The notes beneath the pieces were generated by a model that did no database searches, had not been told where the DNA came from, and worked only from the letters and a program-made list of their open reading frames with translations. A DNA stretch of 64,000 nucleotides from Castanea sativa. Its lineage: Eukaryota; Streptophyta; Magnoliopsida; Fagales; Fagaceae. A program made the translations under genes and the position numbers. The DNA is taken from assembly GCF_040712315.1 (NCBI RefSeq), contig NC_134017.1, positions 9,888,001 through 9,952,000 of the forward strand. Reading direction: 5' to 3'. Each line of letters starts with the position of its first letter. Position 1 is the stretch's first letter. Shown in pieces: positions 1-10,530 of this stretch.

Positions 1-660
1 GAAGATGCAGAACAGTGGCTAGAGAAAACCAAAAAGAAGAGGTGCGCAGCGAAGAAAACACAACGATGAAGAAAAGGTAAGACCGTGATAAGACTTAGAG
101 GAATTGGATCTTGAAATTTAGGGGAGAAATTTTATCTTAGGTGGGGGAAAATTCACAATTTTCTGACTTTCTTTGCTTCCGTCCGCTATCTTAGGTTAAG
201 GATTTACATAGGTTTGGAATAGGCTAAGTAATTTTTATTTTTATTGTTACTCAAAAAAAAATTTATTTTTATTATTTAGGCTTTTATTTATTTAAAGAGT
301 TAAGAATTATGTTTGAAGGGCCAAAATCATTTTTTGATAAATGCAACATCTATAAGATTTTCACAACGATCCTAGGTGACAAATTGTTATTAATGGGTAA
401 GAAAGTAATGACAATAGTTGACCTAGTTTAAAACCAGTAACAACTAGTCACCTATAATTCATTGTAAAATTATTATAAAAGTACTGTGGATGTACATTAT
501 TCTATTTTTGTTGAACCCAAATTCCTGAGATTCTCAAGTTGGGTGGTCAATAACTTTTTGTAGAGTAGACAAAACAGTTTAGTTCAAAACAAATTGTTTA
601 TATAAAATATTCTTTTCCAAGAATGATTTTTTTTTTGGCAAATCAAGGTGGTCTTGTAAC
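1..660. other. Gene-free 3' flank of the RLK pseudogene
   Basis: I see no coding exon here. The stretch is AT-rich and holds one diverged copy of the window's foldback MITE family (about 343-503). Confidence 0.6.
343..503. mobile_element. Foldback MITE family A, copy 1 (diverged)
   Basis: An imperfect palindrome of about 160 bp. Its arms read like 'TTTTCACAACgATCCTAGGT' on one side and the inverted equivalent 'CACCTATAATTCATTGTAAA' on the other. Six better copies of the same family lie at 11388, 17637, 29669, 31384, 44275 and 62453. It has no coding capacity and would be mobilised in trans. Confidence 0.6.
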
Positions 661-676
661 CACCCTCGCTTAGTAT

Positions 677-1898
677 TTATCTTGCTTTCATCTCTGAAAT
701 TGTAACATCATTTATGGAACAATTTTCTGTCTTAATTTCAGAAACCTCTGATGATTTTTCTTGAACAATGTTGATAAGATATGCAGGTTGTTTTGGAGGA
801 AGGAGTTGAACAGTTTCACTTGAAAGCATAGTTGCAACATCTAGCATGGTAGGTCTATCTGTTGCCTGGTTTTGTCGCATAAAAGACCAATATGAATGCA
901 TCTCAATATTTTAGATGAAGGGGATGACTCATCTATTATTGTTGGGTCTATTAGCTCCAAACCTTTCCCTTCATTCCATAACTGCCATGCCTGATACAAG
1001 ACCAGTTGTACACATAATGTTAAGTATTATATTCAAAATCTTGTGTATAAATTTAAAAGAGTTAATTGAGAAACTTACATATCCTATAAGGTTAAGCTGA
1101 CGCTCAGATTGATAACAACTATTATTTTTCTTGCTGCTCACGATTTCCAATAGTAGGACTCCATAGCTGAATACATCAGTTTTTATTGAAACAACACCAT
1201 TCTGGGCATACTCTGGAGACATATAACCACTGAAATAATAATTGACCAATAAAATTTAGTGTATGAATAAGCACATATACGCATACACACAAATAGAAAT
1301 AAATTTTGCTTACTTGAAATGCAATGAATACTTACTATGTTCCAACAATTCTATCTGTGCGTTCTTCTAATCCTTTCAACTCAAATATTCTAGCCAAGCC
1401 AAAGTCAGAAATTTTTGGATTCATATCCTCATCAAGCAAAATATTGCTTGCTTTTAAGTCTCGGTGAATTACTCTTAGTCTTGAATATTTGTGAAGATAA
1501 AGAAGTCCTTGAGCAATGCCTTGAATGATGTTGAAGCGTTTTTTCCAATTTAATAAAGACTTTTTAGTAGAATCTGAGTCAAAGTAGAAAATAATTGCAA
1601 GCAAATGATAAGTAATAATTGATTGCGTATAATAGAAAAACAAATATTCAATAAGAAAATTTTCCTTGTAATGAACATACGCCCTACCAAAGAGGAAGAA
1701 GTCTAAGCTTTTGTTGGACATGTACTCATAGACTATAATTTTTTCTTCTTGCTGAATGCAAAGCCCTAACAATCTTACAAGATTTGTGTGTTGGAGTTTA
1801 GCAATAAGAATAGCTTCATTCTTGAACTCTGCCAATCCCTGTCCAGAACTTCTTGAGAGTCTCTTTATTGCTATTTTCTGCCCATCATATAATTCACC
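677..1898 (-). pseudogene. RLK exons 6-9: kinase catalytic core and C-terminus
   Basis: Exon 6 (1898-1688) has the VAIK-type lysine (IAIKRLSR) and the hinge [17 protein letters not shown]. Exon 7 (1573-1336) has HRDLKASN and DFGLARIF. Exon 8 (1229-1079) has [20 protein letters not shown]. Exon 9 (990-677) has the [17 protein letters not shown] region and ends NDVTISEMKAR-stop. In exon 9 the frame shifts by one base near 875-880, between GLLC and RQNQATDRPTM, just before the conserved Arg of subdomain XI. Adding one base restores exon phase and the full tail. The catalytic Lys, Asp and DFG residues are all present. Confidence 0.9.
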
Positions 1899-2826
1899 CT
1901 GAAAATATATTTCAATAGTTAAATCTCACTTTCATTATCTGAAATCAGTTTCCATTTTTATTATTTAATTTTCTATCAAGATTCTACCTTGCCCTTGGCC
2001 AAAACTCTACTTCTTAAGTTCAAATTTTGTACCAGAAAAATAAATAAAGAGAGCATTGGGTCAAGGTGGTACATTTAGTTTGAATAATAGTTAGATAGTG
2101 TAAATTCTTAGATTTCTGCATAAGCTTTGTGTGTGATTGATAATTTATAATAGTATTAAAATATGTTGTCTTGATTTCAAACCTTATTTCCACTATCCAT
2201 CATACCAACAATTTAAAAAACTTAAAAATCATTTGATTGTTTAATCATATTCAAATTTAATTAATCATACACACAAATTGTGTGACGTTTGAAGAAAATG
2301 CTAGTCACATCTTCACTTACACCTCAAAAAGACTAGTCAAGTTGTAATTAGGGCTCCTTGTAAATTGAACATCTATCTTGCAAAAACTTGATATGCGACT
2401 CAGCCTATGGCCACATAACACAACTCAAAAAATCAAATCAAATCAAATCCACACAATTTGAGATATAACAATCTCCATCACTTAAATTTTTGATGACCTT
2501 ATCAAGGCCCACATTGTATTGCAATGACCCTAAGCCACATGATGTTATGAAGTTTACTTTGTTTCTCTGATATCATGTGTAACAACTCGAGAAAAGCACT
2601 AGCCACATCTACTTTGACACTCCAAAATGGTTGGTTAAGTTGCAATCAAGGCTCCAAAATCCCAAGATCCACTTTGTAAAGACATAATATACAACTCATC
2701 ACACACCCGGACAATACAAATGTAAACAATTCAATCCAATCAAATCTGGTGTATCTCTCTCTGAGAGAGAGAGAGAGACACACACATATATATATATATC
2801 GAGAGAGAGAGAGAGAGAGAGAGAAC
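1899..2826. other. RLK intron 5
   Basis: This is non-coding DNA between exons 5 and 6. Apart from the compound microsatellite at its 5' end, only AT-rich sequence is visible. Confidence 0.6.
2754..2823. repeat. Compound microsatellite at a splice donor
   Basis: On the plus strand: tandem GA, then CACACA, then TATATATATA, then about 14 GA repeats, adjoining the exon 5 donor. On the minus (coding) strand the intron reads GTTCTCTCTC. The CT run therefore occupies donor positions +4 onward. Confidence 0.95.
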
Positions 2827-3038
2827 CTTATAAACTGGTCCAAAACCACCTTCTCCTAATTTATTTTTAGTTGAAAAATTCCTTGTGGCAGCAGAAATGG
2901 TTTCAAAGCTGAAGATTTGCAATTCTTGGCTATCTTGCTTATCATTATTTCGTTTCTTCACTTTGTCATGTACAGTGGACGATATTGCATTACCTCTAAG
3001 TTCTTGTAGAAGAATCTTTTGTTTCTTCTTTCTCTCCC
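2827..3038 (-). pseudogene. RLK exon 5: juxtamembrane and kinase glycine loop
   Basis: It encodes the juxtamembrane region (KKKQKILLQELRGN, STVHDKVKKRNND), then ELQIFSFETISAATRNFS and the ATP-binding loop GEGGFGPVYK. The exon ends at AAG|GTTCTC, a poor donor. Positions +3 onward are pyrimidines belonging to a (CT)n tract that begins directly after the GT. Confidence 0.85.
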
Positions 3039-3133
3039 CTAATTAACAAATATGCAAAATATAATTTGAAAATTTTTTGTTTCTTTATCATCAATAATAT
3101 ATCCAAAAAATCTATGGTAAGAATATCAATTAC

Positions 3134-3271
3134 CTTCCGCTATGTGTTTTCTCACTTTTGCATAGCATAATAAGCACAACAAGGCGATGATGATTCCCCC
3201 TACTGCCACAATGAGCCATATCCACCACTTATTTGCTCGCCACCTGTTCGTCCTCACGTCCGTATCGCCAT
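3134..3271 (-). pseudogene. RLK exon 4: transmembrane and juxtamembrane
   Basis: It encodes a basic stretch (RTNRWRANK), the hydrophobic span WWIWLIVAVGGIIIALLCLL, and a basic cytoplasmic stop-transfer (CYAKVRKHIAEG). The acceptor is AATCATAG and the donor GGAAG|GTAATT, phase 1 on both sides. The wording resembles the NKWWIWL transmembrane segment of CES101-like G-type lectin kinases, not that of LRR-I kinases. Confidence 0.8.
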
Positions 3272-4618
3272 CTATGATTAGTCATATAGAGAAATTATGT
3301 TCTATGACTTCTAATACTAATATACAATTATACAGTGAAAGAATGACATGTACAACTCAAAATTTAATTTTAAAACAAACAATTATAGTAGATTGTTAAA
3401 ATAATATAAAATAAAATAGCAAAATAAATTTCAAACTTATAAAAAATCTTACTGTGTTCTATATAACATAATGGAAAATCAAAAGTGTAAAAATAATACT
3501 AAAAAAAAAAAAGAAGGCATTGGCTTTTAATTGTTGCAACTACACCATGTATGGCAGAAGTTATATTATGTAATATATGATATAATATGATGTGGATATG
3601 AACCTATATAATGTTAATTTTATTGTAAATTTTGATGACAACAATTGATAATATTATATAATTTCACAATTCCTATATTGTAATTGTACAATAATGGTCT
3701 TATAATTTCACCTAGAATGTTTTTTTTTTTTTTTGGGGGTATAACTTTAGATAGGTTTTAGTCACAATTTATGTGAATATTGGTTAATTTAGTTAATAGT
3801 TACTCATTGAGTGCGTGGATTTAATTGATTTAAAATTTAATGATTTTAATTAATATATTTTATAATTTAAGGTTTAATTAGAAACCACTCCAAAAATTCA
3901 AAATAACTATATAATTTAAATAAAGGGAATTAACTTGGCCTAAAGAGGGTATAACCACTTGTCATAGAGAAAATATTACCACTTTACATAACCAAACTTC
4001 TAGTTTGCTACTTTTATTATATTGTTGTATTAGTTTCTAACCCATGCAATGTACGAGAAAGTTCTAAAAGATTTTATACGTGATAAATATTTTGTTAATA
4101 AATAAAGCAGTCAATCAAGAGTTTGTATAAAAATAACTTACCTAGTTTAGTTATAATTTACTTAGAAAAGATCAAAAGAAATTAATTAGAATTTTTTTAG
4201 TGTTGGGTGCTTTTTCCAAAAATATGGTGAATTCTAATTAGTTTAAACAAACACAGTTGAATACTATTTGAAACTCTAAAAACCAAACTAAAAATTATAT
4301 ATCAGAATGATGATGTGGAAAGTGTTAAATCTTCTAAAGCTTTTGCCACTACATTATAAAAGTTAACAAAAAATAAAAAATTTTCATTTTATAGTTTAAC
4401 GATATTTGCTATCTAGTGCAGTGCAGGAGAAAGTTTGACAATATTTATATATATAATAAATTTTTAAATGATAAGTATTAATATCTACAAATTCAAATAA
4501 GAGAATTTGTAATAAAAAAAAAAGAAGACAAAAAAATTATCCAATATAATTAAAATTTGTACTCAAGATCAAACTAATTTAACCGAATTTATTTAATGCT
4601 GAGATGCTTTATCGAAAC

Positions 4619-5693
4619 TGTAAAGTAGTAATTTACAACTATTTTGTATTGACTTTAATTCCATATCAAATTTGATTGTAATTTTGTTCAATCTTTTGTA
4701 CCCTGTATTTTATGTGGGATTTATTTGTAAGGGTTGTGTGTGAAAGAGAGAGTGTGTGAAGACTCAAGGCAACATTGAAGACTAAAGAAGTTTTCACGGG
4801 TATCTCGTGAGTAGCCTTTCTGTGAAGTGAAGCATGTGCTCAGCACATGACTGGAATGCGAAAATTCATAATAGATGGTAACAGCTGGTTTTCGCGAGTG
4901 TTTCGCGGGTAAAACATTCCCTCGAGATACCCATGAAACATTCAGTTTTGTTATTTTGTCATATTTACTTCACTACATCCTTATACACACTATATATGCT
5001 CATATTACCCACATATTGAGAGGAGTGCTTTTTAGAGAGAAAATCCTAGCCACAAACCCTTGAAAGTTAGAGATTGTCATACTCACAATTTTCTACACCA
5101 TCCATTGTGGTTTTCCTCAACTCTTACCTTCTCATATTCAAATCCTAGAGATGTTGATAGCCCAAACACTTACCACACTCATATTAAGTGTCAAGTGAGA
5201 TTTTGGTGTTACTGGGAAGCATTGGAAGAAGCCAAGTTTTGGCAGATGCAATCAGGCGCATTGCAGGATCCGGAAAGCTAGATAAGACACGGTTCCGAGA
5301 AGCCTTGTTGTAGTAGAAGCTTGGAGAGCTTAGGTGCACATGGTAGATTAGGCTTGGAGGGTGTCTTGTTATTCGTGTATCCCAATTTATTGTCTAGTGG
5401 ATCGATTTACTGCTTGGAGAGCAACGGAGAGGTTTTTCTTCGAATTCTTCGGTTTCATCTTCGATAACACATCGGCGTGTTATCTTGTGCTTGCATTTCT
5501 CTTTCCTACTCTTTTAGCTTTTATTTTACTGTTATGATTTGATGAATATGGCTTAAAGTAGCTTTATTGTTTATTCGCTTGCATTTACTCTATTCCATAC
5601 TTAGTTTAAGTTAGAGTAAAATCAACCAAGCCGTAATTTTTTAATTTAAGGTCTAAATAGCTCTTGTGTTTTTAACACAAATCCAAGTTTTCA
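4619..5693 (+). mobile_element. Solo-LTR-like repeat, family B, copy 1
   Basis: It begins TGTAAAGTAGTAATTTACAA and ends AAATCCAAGTTTTCA, with TG...CA termini. It shares most of its 3' 400 bp with 6675-7303, including the GATAACACATCG and GAGTAAAATCAACC segments. This copy carries about 450 bp of extra sequence absent from copy 2. The terminal dinucleotides and lack of coding sequence suggest a solo LTR or TRIM. I found no clean target-site duplication. Confidence 0.55.
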
Positions 5694-6241
5694 CAAGCAG
5701 ACAATAATTTAAATTATCTAACTTATAAATTCTAATTATTAGATATAAGTAACATGTTTTTTTTTAACCAAAAGAATTTGCAACTCTAAAAATAAAATTA
5801 TATATATAAGTTGAGCACGAAGTAATTAGACTTACCAATTGTTGAATTAAGGAAGTATATTGTCCGTGTCACAACAATTCCCCAAAAATAATTTTCTTTC
5901 ACTTATGCTTCATTCTTCATGTAATAAATTTTGTAACACTTTTGATATAATTTTTCTTTGAAATGATTGAGAATATTAGATTTACCTGTGTATGATTGTA
6001 AAGAAACGCGCTACAAAAAGGGGAAAGTATCACAGATCACAGATGAATTGCAGAATTTGGTTGTGGAACTAAATACTAAATAGTATGCTTTGCTCTAGTA
6101 AATCTGATATTCTCAACTATTTCAAAGAACGAAGCACCTAGAATCTCAACTATTTCAAAGAATGAAGCATTTACATAATTGATGGTCCTAAGCCTAAAAA
6201 TATATGCAGATTTTCGGATGATTCACAATCCACTAAAGCCA

Positions 6242-6512
6242 GAAAAAAAAAAAAAAAAAAAAAAAAAAAGCTTATTACAATTATTCAACTCTAATTAAGA
6301 AATCAACTGTGTATTTTTATGTTTTTGCACTATAATTAGATTATGATCGTTCAGGATAAAAAGTGAAAGGAGGGATTAGAATATTTGTTGTACAATATGA
6401 CATCAACGAAGGAATAGAAAAATCCAAAATTGTCATAAATGTCTTCTTCTTTCTTCTTTCTTCTTCTTCTTCTTCTTCTTCTTCTTTTTTTTTTTTTTTT
6501 TTTTTTCTTTTT
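6242..6512. repeat. A-tract and pyrimidine tract
   Basis: A run of about 28 A (6242-6269), and about 180 bp further on a TTC/T-rich tract (6446-6512). These low-complexity tracts create spurious open frames on both strands. Confidence 0.9.
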
Positions 6513-6674
6513 TTTGGGTTTTCTTACTGCCATAACTTTTGTATTACAACTTTTATCATAATTTTTTTTTTCGTAAAAAAGTTTTGCTCATCAATTAAAT
6601 TTTTTAAATTTTAATTTTTTGTAGCATAAAATTATTCATTAAAATTGAGTTTATGGATTGAATATATATATATA

Positions 6675-7303
6675 TGTAAAGTTGTAATTTACAACTATGT
6701 TTTATGTTAGCTTTAGTCGATGACAAAAAGTGTTGTAACTGCATAAATTTGTTTCCTTATATTTTTGTGGGATTTTATTGTATTGGGTTTAGTATTAAGT
6801 TGGTGAAGACTCAAGTTTAATTGAAGATCAGTGTAGAGAGTGTTTTGAAGCTTGGGAAGCTTTGGAGATTTGCCAAAAAAAGCCGGTGAGGCTTGGCAAG
6901 ACACGGTTTCGAGAAACCTTGTTGGAGTAGGAGGTTGGAGGGCTTAGGTATATTGGGTAGATTAGGTTTGGAGGGTCTCTTGCTATTTGTGTATCCCAAC
7001 TTGTCTAGTGGATTGATTTACCGCTTGGAGGGTCGCAGAGAGGTTTTTTGCCGAGTTCTTTGGTTTCCTCTTCGATAACACATCGCCATGTTATCTTGTG
7101 TTTACATCTCTCTTCTCTTACTCTTGTGCTTTACTTTTATTGTTTGTTATTCATGTTTATGCACTAGAGTAGTATTGGCTATTTACACTTCATTTACTCT
7201 TGTTTCTGCACTTAGATAAGTTAGAGTAAAATCAACTGAGCCGTTATTTATTAATTTTGGGTCTAAACAAGCTCTTGTGTTTTAACATAAATCCGAGCTT
7301 TCA
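6675..7303 (+). mobile_element. Solo-LTR-like repeat, family B, copy 2
   Basis: It begins TGTAAAGTTGTAATTTACAA and ends AAATCCGAGCTTTCA. It lies in the same orientation as copy 1, about 1 kb apart, in intron 3 of the RLK pseudogene. Flanking 5-mers (ATATA/ATTTA) match at four of five positions, so a target duplication is only suggested. Confidence 0.55.
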
Positions 7304-7990
7304 ATTTATATAAATAAAAGGTTGAGTTCAACTTATATATGGTGTAATTCTAAGAAATTTTACACCATCTAAAAACTTTATACCAAAATTCATATTCTTA
7401 AAATCTCACAGTTTAATTACATGTTTCTTATATATTCTTAACATGCATGTCATATTTTGTGTCAATAAGATATTATTTACAATAGTATATATTTTGTTTA
7501 AATGTCAACAAAAAAAAAAATCATGTTTTAGGAGAAAGGAATAATTCAATACCATACAAAGTTAATTGATTTTATTTATCTTATGAAATTTTTATTTCTA
7601 TATGTAATTTTTCAATAAATAACTGCTTAACATTAAGAATTTTATTCCTTAACATTTTGAATTAAATCAGATATTATTCTTTCATACAAAGATTGTATAA
7701 AACTCAATATGAAATTGTCATACAATGAGAGTTTAAAGACTTCACTTTTATACTAAAAAGAATAATAGAATTATACATTTTATATTGGTCTTTATGACAA
7801 ACCTAAATTCTCATCTATGACAAACCTATCATTTGTTCGCTCATGTATCCCTCACTGTTTCCGTTCAGCTTTTATTTTATTTTATTTTATTTTTATTAGC
7901 TCAAATCAGAATAAATTTCTATTAATCTCAAACTTTTAAATACCTTAAAATGGAAAAAAAGAAAGAGAATAATTAGATAAAGGTACATAC

Positions 7991-8481
7991 CATCCCTTGA
8001 GTTGGTTGGTTTGTCTAGATCAAATGGAGGAATTACGGTGTAAAGCTCAAACGCGTTGAGGATGGGAGGAAGGTCAGACCCTGTTGTTGCATTAATAACA
8101 AAATGAAATTCCCCTTTGAATATTTGATTGAGACATACGGACAGTGGCTTTATGTAGTCAAGAGTTATAGGTTCTGAGATATAGCTTCCTCCATTCACAT
8201 CAATAATGAATTCTCTTTTCTTTCCTTGCGTAAGTTTTGCAATTTCAGCAAAGTGAAAGCAAACATAAATTCCTCCAATGTTATTAGGCGTGTTAAAAAA
8301 ATAAAACCTTAAGGAATGGTAACCACTAGATGGCTGGACAGCAGTTCTCAATACTTCTGATGGTAGTTGATAACTGTCATTGTTGTTTTGTATGTCAATA
8401 ACTGAGGAGGTATTGATCGGAACTGAGTTTGGCAACGCACTATAAGTATACCACAAGCGATCATAAACATCGTTCTTGTAC
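7991..8481 (-). pseudogene. RLK exon 3: second half of malectin-like domain
   Basis: An open exon. The codon split with exon 2 gives R-YKNDVYDRLW, the familiar continuation of the malectin-like fold. It then carries LPSEVLRTAVQPSSG, YVCFHFAEI, REFIIDVNG and NAFELYTVI. It ends NSRD-G at GGGATG|GTATGT. In LRR-I receptor kinases the next exons would carry LRRs. Here the next exon I can find, in matching phase, is the transmembrane exon at 3271. Confidence 0.85.
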
Positions 8482-8678
8482 CTTAGATAGGACATAGAAA
8501 AGTTGATTGTCATGTTAAAATTTCAGAGACGAGACATTTTAAAAAACAGTGTTCAAATTTGAAATAATATGAACAATACATAAAGGGTAAAATATAAGAA
8601 ACAGTGAAACACCCCGAATTATGAGTTTACACAATAATATCAAGTATTATCAAGGCTTTTCAAATATCTACCATACCC

Positions 8679-8697
8679 CGGGGGGGGGGGGGGGGGC
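8679..8697. repeat. Poly-G run
   Basis: An uninterrupted run of about 18 G follows CCCC in RLK intron 2. Such runs are prone to sequencing and assembly error. Confidence 0.85.
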
Positions 8698-8956
8698 CCA
8701 TGACCTCCATAATTTTTTTTTACCTATGTTAGATTTTTTAACAAAAATTTATAATTTTGTTTAAATTTTTACTAAATTGGCTATATATAATTTAGTTACA
8801 ATATGTTACTAATCTCACAACTCAAACTCTTTCCACCTAAACCCCCAAGCACCTTGTGCATCTAAATTTACTTTTTTACCTTATATAATTCTTTAATTTT
8901 AGGAGTATTTAGGGCATATGTTCTAACAACATATAAGTGTTAATGACTCTCTTTAT

Positions 8957-9107
8957 TTATTTATTCATTTTACTTTTTTTTTTATATCTAAAATAAAATT
9001 CTTTTCTAGTCTAATCTAAATATATATGTGTATGGATTTCTCTCGTGGAAACTTGAACCACTACATTTGTCCCCCACATCCCGCAAGCACTGATACTGAT
9101 CTAAGTA
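8957..9107 (-). mobile_element. SINE copy 1, with 17-bp target duplication
   Basis: The same 17-mer TTAATGACTCTCTTTAT stands at 8940-8956 and 9108-9124. The insert has a T-rich tract at its left end, which is the A-tail of a minus-strand element. Read on the minus strand it has GTGCTTGCGGGATGTGGGGG, a B-box-like GGTTCAAGTTT, and a CACACATATATATTTAGATT tail shared with the SINE at 13296. It lacks a clear A box and is probably 5'-truncated. Confidence 0.8.
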
Positions 9108-9840
9108 TTAATGACTCTCTTTATATTCAAAAATATTATAACAACACTCATTTAAAGTATTACTGTCTCTCTTTTTTATTCCCTAATGTTCAATTTGTTT
9201 TTTGCCAAATATAACTCAACCATTTTAGGAGTATTTAGAGCATATGTTTATGAAAATATTTAAGTAAGTAAATCTCTTTAGAAATTTATTTTTATTTCCT
9301 AAAAAAAAACTTTCATTTGATAAATAGAAAACTTTTTATTTCTTTTTAGGCTCACAACTTGTCTCTCGGAAAAATTTTCTACTTCCACCACTCTACTAGG
9401 GGAGAAATTATAATATTTTCATGATTGATCACGTTATTTGTCTACTATTCTATTAAAAGATTCCCGTCTGTTTAAAATTGTTGAGTTAGAAAAAAAAATT
9501 TAAATAGACAATAACTACTAACTCAACAATTTTATATGTGTGAGAATTGTTTAATAGAATGGTAGATAAGTTTATGGTCTACCATGAGCATTGTATAATT
9601 TCTCCCGCGATTGAGTGTTTTAGCCAATAATAAATAAATAGAAGCCAAAGATAGAGAGGAAGAATGAAGATCAGAAGAATTTTCAAATAGTGATAAGTGA
9701 CTGTTTGTGGGTAGGGAACAAATTGAATTTTTTTAGAAGTTTTGATATAGTTAGCTTTGAGCCAAACCTCAGGTATAGTTTGTGTACTTTGACATTTTAA
9801 ATAAAAAGAAAATCAAAGAACGAAATTGTAACTGACTTAC

Positions 9841-10397
9841 CTAATAAAGTGCTGGTCTTGACCTGTGGTGGTTCCAAGGTCGAATCGCCAGCCGAATTTT
9901 AACGCTCCAAAGTCAAACGGATAAAGGGACTTGTCCAGAGGACGCAGCTCCAAGGCAGAAATAAAAGGTATTCCAGACCCAGTGTTTATGAAACATACGT
10001 ATATGATGTCTGACGTGGGAACATGAATCACATCGAAAAGCCTCAGAATATACATCTGATCGAGATTGAGATCCAATGTGAACATATAATTAACCCCGAC
10101 ATACGAAGTTAGGAATTTTATTCTTGTTGTCATAATTTCCATAATAAAAGAAAAAATTAATGAGATAATTACTATTTTTGCCTTGTTCAGGTTTCAGAGT
10201 GTAACAATTCTTTTTTCCTTGTGGAAAGCTTCTCAGGTTTCTTGATAGCTGCCCAAATTCCGGATTTGGATTGTAGTTCTCGGGGGATATGTTGGAATTT
10301 GTCCCAGTATCTATAAAACCTGTATCTGACTTGTAGAATATACCACTGACATCATCCAAGTAATCTTTGGTAGCCCCACAATCAATGCTTATGAATC
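9841..10397 (-). pseudogene. RLK exon 2: first half of malectin-like domain, frameshifted
   Basis: It starts FISIDCGATKDYLDD after a TATCTAG acceptor. It contains the family landmarks LRSFPQGKKNCYTLKPEQGK, YGNYDNKNK, IHVPTSDIIYVC and NTGSGIPFISALELRPLD. The reading frame breaks at about 10110. Frame 1 runs into a stop after KIPNF, and the sequence resumes as YVGVNYMF in another frame. Compared with the usual F-D-L-Y-x-G-x-N, about five nucleotides appear to be missing. With five restored, the exon length fits the splice phases exactly. The donor is ATTAG|GTAAGT. Confidence 0.8.
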
Positions 10398-10530
10398 CTA
10401 GATATATAATGCCAAAGAAGAGAGACATATATATAAATTTAGAACACACCAATCAACTTGGTAAAGTCAAGAAGAATTTGAGTTTGAAATTTAAAATAAT
10501 TAAATAAAAAAAATTGTGATAAATTATGCA

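Larger units (their letters stand above)
3272..7990. other. RLK intron 3 (4.7 kb) with two LTR-like repeats
   Basis: This intron separates the malectin-like exons from the transmembrane exon. It holds the LTR-like copies at 4619-5693 and 6675-7303, an A-tract (6242-6269) and a pyrimidine tract (6446-6512). I looked for LRR, lectin or PAN coding sequence on the minus strand and saw none. About 3 kb remains once the two insertions are subtracted. Confidence 0.6.
7992..9840. other. RLK exon 3 and intron 2 with a SINE
   Basis: Exon 3 lies at 7991-8481. Intron 2 covers 8482-9840 and contains a G-run (8679-8697) and a SINE bounded by 17-bp direct repeats. The rest is AT-rich and non-coding. Confidence 0.6.

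Noticed and set aside
2646..2961. Open frames over the GA/TA microsatellite
   Set aside because: They run from true exon 5 sequence into intron repeats. Only the part above 2827 is coding.
6351..6614. Open frames of poly-Lys, poly-Arg, poly-Ser or poly-Phe
   Set aside because: These are translations of a TTC/T-rich tract, with no other coding signal.
3272..7990. LRR exons in RLK intron 3
   Set aside because: I searched by eye for LxxLxLxxN wording on the minus strand and found none. A profile search would settle it.
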